DNA from: Paragorgia papillata
Taxonomy: Eukaryota > Cnidaria > Anthozoa > Scleralcyonacea > Coralliidae
Assembly (NCBI GenBank): GCA_035771165.1
Contig: JAWNZC010000285.1
Coordinates: 372,001-436,000 of the forward strand
Length of the DNA: 64,000 nucleotides
Direction: 5' to 3'
Shown here: piece after piece, positions 57,661-64,000 of the stretch
Layout of the letters: every line of letters starts with the position of its first letter
Numbering within the stretch: position 1 is the stretch's first letter
Program-made: the position numbers and the translations under genes
Notes under the pieces: model-generated
The model's input: the letters and a program-made list of their open reading frames with translations, nothing else
Told to the model about the DNA's origin: nothing
Database searches by the model: none

Positions 57661-58872
57661 TTAAATTAATCTCGCTATTCCTTTAAATACCAAGAAAACC
57701 GTTCCAATTGAAGCCCCAAAAACTTCTGGTAATCTGTTGTCAGTTTTTTCAATGGTTTCAGGTGTAAATATTCCTGGCTTATATTTGCTTACACCGGTTT
57801 CAATGGGTTTTAAAGGTTTAACAGGTTTTACAAAAGGTTTGCCAATATCTTTACCAATATCTTTACCAATATTAAGATGTCTGTTAAGTCCAAGGATCAT
57901 TTTGTTTGTAGCCAGGGTAAGAACATTATTGAATCCACTAATTGGATTAATAAGAATTCTCATGTCTGACGGAATTAAAATTAAACCTGGGGATATTGCA
58001 AAATTCAAAACAACATTTGTGGACTTAATGGCCTGCCTCATATTTGAAATAGAAACAGTAATGTCATCCTGAGCTATTGTATCCTCCATTAACTTTTTAA
58101 ACACCTCTTGTGTTTGTAAACTTTTAGCCCCTTCGCCAACAATGACCCATCTTGTTTTTGCTTGTGCTCCCAACACACAGTAAACAAAAGATTCTAAGGA
58201 TTGTTGGAATAACTTTTGACCTAATAATGTTAACCCATTGGAATCTTCAGGTACAAAATGTTTAAAATCATCGGAATGTCTAGAACCAGCTGACACCAAT
58301 TCCTCGTATGTGTTTACCCTTCCATAACTCTCTTCTGTTAAATTTACATATCTAACTTCATATCCGAGATCTTTCATATCTTGTGTAAATTCTTTTGCAT
58401 TTTGTGTTGAGTTGCTTATCTTTTTAACCCAAACATCGTTGGGATTGTGTTGCAAAATTTTTATGACATCTGCTGTCAAAAATCGTCTAAGTTTGTTAGG
58501 ATGTTTTAAAAACCTTCTTACCTGAAAAACATAGTGGTAATGAACAATACTTGTCAAAAAAGAAGACCGAAATCTTGCAAAACCATTCTTAAAATGCTTG
58601 TTAGAAATCCCACACAAATAGCTTGCAACATAACTGGCAGCAATGGCTGTAAAATATGGGATTGTAAGAAAGTCATTTAATGTTGGGTTCCTTATTTTCA
58701 TTGGCTGTTGGAATGTCAAATCTATGGGATTCAAATTTACAATGAAGTTTTCTCTTTCATTTGCAAATATGGTAATTGTGTTTATGTTTACAGAAGCCTT
58801 TGGTTGTTTGGAAAATTTTTGGACTGTACCAAAAACATTCCACTCTTTTGGCCATTCTTTAGATTCTGTCAT
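57661..58872 (-). CDS. Uncharacterised 403-residue protein, possible membrane C-terminus
   Basis: No family recognised. The N-terminal half includes FLTIPYFTAIAASYVASYLC, which could be membrane-associated; the C-terminal part has a short repeat (IGKDIGKDIGK, from a 12-bp tandem repeat near 57,850) and a hydrophobic end (ASIGTVFLVFKGIARLI). The start (on the minus strand) is CTAATAAATAATG. Together with the ribbon protein it forms the only minus-strand pair in the cluster. Confidence 0.6.
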   Translation of the reverse strand: MTESKEWPKEWNVFGTVQKFSKQPKASVNINTITIFANERENFIVNLNPIDLTFQQPMKIRNPTLNDFLTIPYFTAIAASYVASYLCGISNKHFKNGFARFRSSFLTSIVHYHYVFQVRRFLKHPNKLRRFLTADVIKILQHNPNDVWVKKISNSTQNAKEFTQDMKDLGYEVRYVNLTEESYGRVNTYEELVSAGSRHSDDFKHFVPEDSNGLTLLGQKLFQQSLESFVYCVLGAQAKTRWVIVGEGAKSLQTQEVFKKLMEDTIAQDDITVSISNMRQAIKSTNVVLNFAISPGLILIPSDMRILINPISGFNNVLTLATNKMILGLNRHLNIGKDIGKDIGKPFVKPVKPLKPIETGVSKYKPGIFTPETIEKTDNRLPEVFGASIGTVFLVFKGIARLI

Positions 58873-58930
58873 TATTTATTAGAGTTTGAAATTTTTGGGA
58901 TTGCAAAGAATCCAGTTCCCCCAAAATAAA

Positions 58931-59902
58931 ATGGAAGATAAACTTTTACTCATTGATCTTGAGTTACGAGATATTTACTACAATCCTGTAACCGGTTACC
59001 AATCCATGGAAAAACTTTACAAAGCTGCTGTTGAAGAAAATCCTTCAATAACCCGAAAACAAGTTAAGGAGTGGTTGCACAGCCAAAAAGTTTTTACTTT
59101 ACACAAGCCCATAAAAAAACCAAGAAAATACCAAAAAACATTCGTTAAAAATCTTGCCGACCAGATGCAAATGGACTTGGTGGATATGGCGAAATTTGGT
59201 TCTGAAAATAATGACCAAAAGTGGATATTGACTGGGATAGAAATTTTGTCAAGATTTGGTTTTGCTGTTCCTGTCCATAGAAAAAGTACTGTCGCTATGG
59301 TGCCTGGTGTTAGCAAAATGTTGGAAGAATTTAAGAAAAGATTTGGTAAATATCCAGAAACAGTCCAGTTTGACGAAGGGAAGGAGTTTTACAATGTTGG
59401 AGTAAAAACTCTGTTGAATTCTCTAAACATAAAATATTTTTCATCCAAATCTCATAGAAAGGCTGCACTTGTGGAAAGATTCAACAGAACTTTGAAAACC
59501 AGGATGTGGAAATTTTTTACTTTTAAAGGGAACAAAGAGTGGCTAAATAGTCTCGACAAATTTACCAATAGTTACAACAACACAACCCATAGCACCATTA
59601 AAATGAAACCCAAAGATGTCAATGATATCAACCAATCCAAAGTTTTTCTTACACTATATGGGATCCCGCCTCTTGAATCTCAAGTAAACCCAAAATTCAA
59701 AATTGGGGACAATGTTAGGATCCAAAAATACAGAAAAAACTTTGCAAAAGGATATGATCCAAATTTTACAGATGAAATTTTTACTGTGTCAGCGGTTTTC
59801 AGAGGAGTTCCAGTTATGTATAGAATTCGGGATAAGGAGGAGGACATTATGGGAAAATTTTATGGTGAGGAGTTGGTAAAAGTTGTTGGGGGACAGACAT
59901 AA
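58931..59902 (+). CDS. Polinton-type rve integrase (DDE)
   Basis: 323 residues, starting at ATG in CCAAAATAAAATG (upstream codons are open but lack that motif). The N-terminal helical region (ITRKQVKEWLHSQ) is followed by the rve core: MDLVDMAKFG (Asp82 or Asp85), VQFDEGKEFYN (Asp148) and ALVERFNRTLKTRMW (Glu182). The C-terminal SH3/chromo-like part contains GDNVRIQKYRKNFAKGYDPN and GKFYGEELVKV, the Polinton integrase pattern. It inserts the element's DNA into host chromosomes. Convergence with the left minus-strand gene does not occur: the two start 59 bp apart, divergently. Confidence 0.9.
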   Translation: MEDKLLLIDLELRDIYYNPVTGYQSMEKLYKAAVEENPSITRKQVKEWLHSQKVFTLHKPIKKPRKYQKTFVKNLADQMQMDLVDMAKFGSENNDQKWILTGIEILSRFGFAVPVHRKSTVAMVPGVSKMLEEFKKRFGKYPETVQFDEGKEFYNVGVKTLLNSLNIKYFSSKSHRKAALVERFNRTLKTRMWKFFTFKGNKEWLNSLDKFTNSYNNTTHSTIKMKPKDVNDINQSKVFLTLYGIPPLESQVNPKFKIGDNVRIQKYRKNFAKGYDPNFTDEIFTVSAVFRGVPVMYRIRDKEEDIMGKFYGEELVKVVGGQT

Positions 59903-59975
59903 ATTTTTTGGTAAAGGTTGGATAAAAAACATAAATATTTTGGTAAAAGTTGGGGAACAAACATAAATAAATAAT
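59895..59975 (+). repeat. Short direct repeats before the 434-residue gene
   Basis: ACATAAATTTTTTGGTAAAGGTTGG, with variants, occurs two and a half times (GACATAAAT.., AACATAAAT.., AACATAAAT..). It ends in the start motif ATAAATAAATAATG. Confidence 0.6.
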
Positions 59976-61278
59976 GGCTGATAACATACCAATGGATGAC
60001 CTAGGAATTCCTGATATTCCAGATGACACAGGAATAGGCGAAACCAATTTTGGTGGAACTTTTGAAGAATCTTTTAACCGTTCCTATTTTGATGATCTTG
60101 ACGCCCTTTTTGAAGAATTTGAAAATGTTCATGGTGAAGATCCCAGACTAGTTGAATCAAACGAAAGAGAAAAAATTATTGAAAGACTTACTAAAAGACC
60201 TGTACGATTTAAAGGTGAGCCAGAGAAATTATTCCAAAAAAGAATGAAAGACTTTATAGCAAAAGAGTCAAGAAGACAAAGTTTAGATGTTACAAACCAA
60301 AAGAAAGAATTTTTTTATGGAAATTTAAGACAAACAGTAGTTGGAAGTGATGGTAAAGAAAGTAAAAAATTGTTAAAAGAAAGTGCGTTTTCATTTGACC
60401 CAAAAACATTTGAGATTGATGGACTTAAGTTTGAAAAAGTACTAGTTCTTGTTAAAGATGCTAACACCGGTGAGTTTGATTATTCAAAAGGAAAAGGAGA
60501 AAAAGTTGAAGCCAAAATTATAAAATTTAAGAATCTGTTAAAACTAGCAAATGCAGAACATTTAAAAACTGGAGTTGGATTTATAGAAAAGGAACTAAAC
60601 ATAAGTCCTCGAGCTGCAGTAGTAGTTCAAAGAGAAGTTGCCAGGGATTTGGGTGATGAAGTAACAATAGGGATGGACAACATTGAAACCGAAAATGAAG
60701 AAAATGTTGGAGATGTTCCACTTCGCAACATTAGTGGAACCATTAATTCTAAACAACTGGATGCTGTTGAAATTAACCAAAAGTTTTGGAAAGATAAGGC
60801 AGACAATGAAAAAGATCCAGAGGAAAAGGAAAAGTTTAGAAAGGTTGAAGTGGTGTGCGAACTAAGAGCTGAGCAACTTAGATTGGAAGCAAACATGGCT
60901 CCACAAACAGAATATGTCAAAGAAAGGATTAAAAACCATGTTATAACCAGATTCGAAAAATTTAAAGATTGGGCCAAAGAAAACATGGGTGTAACTGCGG
61001 CTATTGCCATTTCCATTGCTGGGATCATAACAACTGTGGCATTGGCTGGAAAAGCTGCTGTTGTAACAACTGCAAAAGCAACAGGAGCACTTGGTAAAGC
61101 ATTGGCAAAACTTGCAAAACTTGCTTGGCCTGTATTGGCACCAATTTTGAGCATATTGGCAACTGCACTATCGTGGGGTGCAAAGGGGTTAGCATGGTTG
61201 GCGAAAAATCTGTGGGTTCTCGCAATAGCCTTGACATATTTTGTGTATACAGAGTACAAAAATTATAAGAAAAAATAA
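59974..61278 (+). CDS. 434-residue protein with hydrophobic C-terminal domain
   Basis: The N-terminal part is acidic and hydrophilic (MADNIPMDDLGIPDIPDD). From about residue 340 several hydrophobic segments follow (AAIAISIAGIITTVALAGKA; LAWPVLAPILSILATALSWG; NLWVLAIALTYFVYTEY). Small-residue-rich helices of this kind occur in membrane-disrupting or membrane-structural virion proteins. I recall similar tails in uncharacterised cnidarian-genome proteins, but no function. Start motif ATAAATAAATAATG. Confidence 0.65.
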   Translation: MADNIPMDDLGIPDIPDDTGIGETNFGGTFEESFNRSYFDDLDALFEEFENVHGEDPRLVESNEREKIIERLTKRPVRFKGEPEKLFQKRMKDFIAKESRRQSLDVTNQKKEFFYGNLRQTVVGSDGKESKKLLKESAFSFDPKTFEIDGLKFEKVLVLVKDANTGEFDYSKGKGEKVEAKIIKFKNLLKLANAEHLKTGVGFIEKELNISPRAAVVVQREVARDLGDEVTIGMDNIETENEENVGDVPLRNISGTINSKQLDAVEINQKFWKDKADNEKDPEEKEKFRKVEVVCELRAEQLRLEANMAPQTEYVKERIKNHVITRFEKFKDWAKENMGVTAAIAISIAGIITTVALAGKAAVVTTAKATGALGKALAKLAKLAWPVLAPILSILATALSWGAKGLAWLAKNLWVLAIALTYFVYTEYKNYKKK

Positions 61279-61296
61279 AAACAAACACTATTATAA

Positions 61297-61833
61297 ATGA
61301 ACACAGAATACGCAACAATGAATGACGAAAAAAATGAAGAACCATTTAAAGATCCGCAAGATTTAAATATTCGGGAAAACTTAATCCGCCTATCCTTTGC
61401 AAAGGAGATCAAATATTCGGAAGCATATTTAAAAAAAGCTTCAATGACCCAACTTGAAAAAATTAAGCTAAATTATGAAAGAACCCAACTTGACAAAACA
61501 ACTTCTCTGTTAACCGAGACCCTTGTAACCAAATTTTCAGAGTTATTGGAGCAACTGGACTTGGTACAAGATGACGAAAAACTGGATGCCGAATTATCTT
61601 CAAATAAACTTTTTTGCGATGACGTTAGGTCCTTGATCAGAAAAATTTCGCCATACATTCCGATGATTGGTTTGCTCACTGGTGGAATAATTGTTGCAAA
61701 ACATATGTGGGATAAGAAACCTCCAAGCGAAGCAAAGTCGAAGACGACTAATAAAAATGTTACAGTACAAAATGATGAAAATCCTAATGAAAACAGCAGT
61801 GGTGGCAGTTCTGTTGATTCCAATAACAGTTGA
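61297..61833 (+). CDS. Single-span membrane protein, 178 residues
   Basis: Helical N-terminal region with charged residues, a hydrophobic span near residues 123-137 (YIPMIGLLTGGIIVA) and a low-complexity Asn/Ser tail (NENSSGGSSVDSNNS). It follows the previous gene by 18 bp. Start motif CTATTATAAATG. Function unknown. Confidence 0.6.
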   Translation: MNTEYATMNDEKNEEPFKDPQDLNIRENLIRLSFAKEIKYSEAYLKKASMTQLEKIKLNYERTQLDKTTSLLTETLVTKFSELLEQLDLVQDDEKLDAELSSNKLFCDDVRSLIRKISPYIPMIGLLTGGIIVAKHMWDKKPPSEAKSKTTNKNVTVQNDENPNENSSGGSSVDSNNS

Positions 61834-61856
61834 ACTAATATTACTTAAAATTTTAA

Positions 61857-61885
61857 TGTTTTCCTAATCTTGTTGGGTTAGGAAA
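61857..61885. terminator. Intergenic hairpin
   Basis: TTTTCCTAA-N10-TTAGGAAAA, a 9-bp perfect stem in the gap between two viral genes. Confidence 0.5.
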
Positions 61886-61896
61886 AAATAAAACAA

Positions 61897-62193
61897 ATGG
61901 GAAATTCAAAGTCAAAGCCACACGAAAAATACAACAAAAACCATATTATTAAAAAAGGCTTCCAGTTTGGTTTAAGTTTTGGTAGAGAAGATTTGGTCAT
62001 GGAAGGCAATGTTCAAATAGGGTGGACAAACAAAACAGTCAAAAATTACACAAAGGTTTCCAACTGCAAAAAATCGTCATCTGTGGATTCTTTTACACAA
62101 AATAAAATAAATGATGACAATGATAACAAAAATCCAAAACTGGTATCAACAAATTCAACGGCAGAGAATGGAAAGGAGAAACTTAATCCTTGA
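61897..62193 (+). CDS. Small protein with N-myristoylation-type start
   Basis: 98 residues beginning MGNSKSKP: Gly2 and Ser/Lys at positions 5-8 suit N-myristoyltransferase. The remainder is hydrophilic. Many virion and matrix-like proteins are myristoylated for membrane attachment, so a role at the virion membrane is a reasonable guess. Confidence 0.55.
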   Translation: MGNSKSKPHEKYNKNHIIKKGFQFGLSFGREDLVMEGNVQIGWTNKTVKNYTKVSNCKKSSSVDSFTQNKINDDNDNKNPKLVSTNSTAENGKEKLNP

Positions 62194-62307
62194 GAAAAAG
62201 TGGGTTCAAAAGGAAAAAGATCGATGGGTGCACAACAATGTAAGAAATGAACATTATTATTGAAATTGAATTTAAAAAACTAATAATAAAAGGTATAACA
62301 AAAGACA

Positions 62308-62784
62308 ATGAACAGTATAACAGAAATAACTATCAAATTTCAGGACCAAAACGAAGAACCCCAAACCAAAGAAAAACTGGATGAAGAAATAAAACTTTTA
62401 CAAGGAGAACTACAGAAAAAACTGAAAGAACGAGACCATCAATACGGAATTTGCAAACCAACTTACCGAAAAGATTTAGTTAGCATGGCAGTGCAAAGAG
62501 GAATCAAATACCCAACCAGACTAACAAAAAAAACTCTTTGCGAGAAACTTAACATCCCAAATATTCCAAACTTTTCCGGTGGTAACAACCCAAATTTCCC
62601 AGACCTAACACCCGTTAAAATTTTGTTTACAGCCTTGGATGATAATGATGAAATAGAGTTCGAAAGTATGAGCAAAGCAGCCACTGCTTTAAAAAAAAAA
62701 AGTCTTGACACTGTTGATTACTATATCATAAACAAAACAGCTATCCTGTACAATGGAAAACTCTGGACTGTAAGTAGAAAGTAA
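62308..62784 (+). CDS. SAP/NUMOD-like DNA-binding protein, paralogue 1
   Basis: 158 residues: N-terminal Glu/Lys coiled coil, a SAP-like element (KTLCEKLNIP), and a C-terminal module running TPVKILFTAL, IEFESMSKAATALKKKS, YNGKLWTVSRK. The last module resembles NUMOD1-type helix-turn-helix modules of homing endonucleases and large-virus proteins. The same layout is found in the next gene. DNA binding is inferred. Confidence 0.6.
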   Translation: MNSITEITIKFQDQNEEPQTKEKLDEEIKLLQGELQKKLKERDHQYGICKPTYRKDLVSMAVQRGIKYPTRLTKKTLCEKLNIPNIPNFSGGNNPNFPDLTPVKILFTALDDNDEIEFESMSKAATALKKKSLDTVDYYIINKTAILYNGKLWTVSRK

Positions 62785-62815
62785 AAAAATATGTCAAACT
62801 AAAAACCAAAAATCT

Positions 62816-62836
62816 CTTATTCCAAAAATAAGAAAT
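62816..62836. terminator. Intergenic hairpin
   Basis: CTTATT-CCAAA-AATAAG, weak 6-bp stem in the gap between the two paralogues. Confidence 0.35.
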
Positions 62837-62863
62837 TTTAAAAGAAAACCACTATAATAAACA

Positions 62864-63268
62864 ATGACAACCCTTAAAGAAATGTTTGGAAAAAGAATGC
62901 AAGAAAGAACAGCTGCAAATAACAGACTTCAAACAATACGAGAGGAAAATTTATCGTCACTTAAAGAACTCAGAGAAATAGGTAAAAAACTTGGTGTCAA
63001 AGGCTCTCATAGTCTTAACACAGAAACACTTTGTCAAAAACTTGGCATCCCATTAGTTAAAAATGAAGTTTTCGATAAACACCACAGAAATGTAATTAGA
63101 ACACCAGTTAAAATAACGTTTACTTCTGCTGCTGGTGAGAAAATAGAGTTCCCAAGCATTTACAAAGCTGGTCTAAGTTTAAACAAAAACCCAAGTTGCA
63201 TCCCTTTTTACATTAAAAAAAACAAGGAAGTTTCGTACAACGGTAAATTATGGTCAGTTAGTCGTTAA
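62864..63268 (+). CDS. SAP/NUMOD-like DNA-binding protein, paralogue 2
   Basis: 134 residues: a charged helical start, SAP-like LREIGKKLGVKGSHSLNTE and TLCQKLGIP, then TPVKITFTSA, IEFPSIYKAGLSLNKNPS and YNGKLWSVSR. Most C-terminal motif residues are shared with paralogue 1, although overall identity is low, so the duplication is not recent. Confidence 0.6.
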   Translation: MTTLKEMFGKRMQERTAANNRLQTIREENLSSLKELREIGKKLGVKGSHSLNTETLCQKLGIPLVKNEVFDKHHRNVIRTPVKITFTSAAGEKIEFPSIYKAGLSLNKNPSCIPFYIKKNKEVSYNGKLWSVSR

Positions 63269-63347
63269 AAATTTTTTAAAACCACATACATAAACAGGTC
63301 ATTAGTGTAACTTCTCAAAAGCATTTTCTTGTCATTCCTTTTTAACA

Positions 63348-63371
63348 TTTCTATCCAAAGTTGGATAGAAA
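63348..63371. terminator. Intergenic hairpin
   Basis: TTTCTATCCAA-AG-TTGGATAGAAA, an 11-bp perfect stem, the strongest of the intergenic hairpins, 80 bp after the preceding stop codon. Confidence 0.55.
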
Positions 63372-63450
63372 TTTCTTCATGAAGTTTTTAAAAAAGAAGT
63401 TTTTGGTTTAAAGAAATAATTTTAAATTTTTTTCATACACTAATAAAGGA

Positions 63451-64000
63451 ATGACGAAACAAACTAATGACCCTAAATTATTAAAAATTCGCGAAGATGC
63501 TCGCCTTAGAAAACAGAGGCAGCTACAACGCGATAAGGAGATGAAACCCTTTAAACCCGAAAGACTTGCCATGCTCCAGGAAAAGCAAAAGGCAAAGGAA
63601 CTTAAGAATGAGCAAAAACTTATTAATCAACAAGACAGGTTAAATGATGACTTAATTAAGTTCCAACAAAAAACTTACAAAAAACTCCAGAAAAAGGAGC
63701 AACAAAAATGGGCGAGAGAGATCAGACAGGAAGAAGAGAGAAGAGACAAAATTAAGTGGGACAAGAAGTGGAAGGGAGCTGGCAAAAAACTTACCAGAAC
63801 CAGACAAATTCTTGGTAACAAACTCTCAAAAATCTTCAAAAGAAAGACCAAAGCCAACAGAAAAATCCGGGAAACAGAGCCCATATTGATCAAAGATTTT
63901 GCAGACAGAAAGGCAGCTTTGTACGAAATTTCGGGACAAAATTACAAAGATCCAATAGTGTTTTTGGAACAAACAACAGCAGCTGTTGAAAAACTTGTTA
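63451..64000 (+). CDS. Basic coiled-coil protein, open at the right edge
   Basis: The ATG at 63,451 (start motif ACTAATAAAGGAATG) opens a frame that continues past the window end (183 codons so far). It is very rich in Lys, Gln, Arg and Glu, with long helical stretches (RLRKQRQLQRDKEMK; QEEERRDKIKWDKKWKG), then basic KKLTRTRQILGNKLSKIFKR. It could be a nucleic-acid-binding or scaffold protein, or the N-terminus of a larger replication protein. Confidence 0.65.
   Translation, partial: MTKQTNDPKLLKIREDARLRKQRQLQRDKEMKPFKPERLAMLQEKQKAKELKNEQKLINQQDRLNDDLIKFQQKTYKKLQKKEQQKWAREIRQEEERRDKIKWDKKWKGAGKKLTRTRQILGNKLSKIFKRKTKANRKIRETEPILIKDFADRKAALYEISGQNYKDPIVFLEQTTAAVEKLV

Larger units (their letters stand above)
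48201..64000 (+). mobile_element. Integrated Polinton-like virus with AEP primase and rve integrase (right end outside)
   Basis: Twenty-one tightly spaced, AT-rich, intron-free genes, nineteen on the plus strand and two on the minus. Hallmarks: AEP primase, packaging ATPase, probable capsid proteins, fibre-like proteins, DDE integrase, TFIIB-like ribbon. Shared start-codon motifs and intergenic hairpins run through the cluster. No PolB, Ulp1-like maturation protease or SF3 helicase is seen in this part; they may lie to the right. The visible frames are intact, so the insertion is young or under constraint. Confidence 0.8.

Noticed and set aside
48201..64000. Protein-primed PolB, Ulp1-like protease and SF3 helicase for the virus-like element
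   Set aside because: I looked for polymerase, protease and helicase motifs in all frames shown by the cluster and saw none. They may lie beyond the right edge.

Overview
The window is animal nuclear DNA. It carries Pol II-type snRNA genes with metazoan U1 and U2 sequences, 5S rRNA genes, spliceosomal-type introns, and a dense load of transposons (Tx1/L1-type and CR1/L2-type LINEs, Harbinger, Tc1/mariner, solo LTRs). The SGNH-domain CR1/L2-like LINE, the RPA-like gene and the virus-like genes at the right resemble families I associate with cnidarian genomes. A cnidarian or other early-branching marine animal is therefore my best guess, at low confidence. No ordinary single-copy host gene is evident.

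Positions 1 to about 40,400 are a wrecked tandem array whose unit is U2 snRNA, then U1 snRNA, then 5S rRNA. One stretch (about 3.4-8.5 kb) runs on the minus strand and the rest on the plus strand. No U2 copy is intact. U2 is cut after nucleotide 22 by several Keno-like (Tx1-clade) non-LTR retrotransposons, after about nucleotide 59 by a second, RT-less family that left a 22-bp target duplication, and after about nucleotide 64 by the 5' end of a CR1/L2-like LINE. A related Tx1-like family is inserted inside U1, with a 16-bp duplication covering U1 nucleotides 3-18, which include the 5'-splice-site-recognition sequence. A Harbinger transposon cuts one 5S gene. All retrotransposon ORFs show frameshifts, stops or internal deletions. 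The families share a 5' motif and a 3' UTR stem-loop. From 40.4 to 47.7 kb there is the CR1/L2-like LINE, about 1 kb of apparently non-coding DNA, an RPA-like single-strand-binding gene and a 254-bp foldback element.

From about 47.8 kb to the right edge lies a compact, AT-rich, intron-free gene cluster of viral character (at least 16 kb, right end not reached). It encodes an AEP primase with a PriCT-2-like tail, an A32/FtsK-like packaging ATPase, a probable major capsid protein and a probable minor capsid protein. It also encodes two candidate fibres (one LamG/lectin-like, one collagen-like) that share the N-terminal peptide MSYYYGY, a Polinton-type rve integrase, a TFIIB-like zinc-ribbon protein, several small membrane proteins, an N-myristoylation-type protein and two SAP/NUMOD-like paralogues. 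Most genes begin at a TAAATAAATG/TAATAAATG-type motif and many gaps hold perfect hairpins. It looks like an integrated Polinton-like virus or virophage-like element that replicates by primase rather than by a protein-primed PolB, at least in the part visible. In this part its reading frames are open, unlike the decayed retrotransposons to the left.
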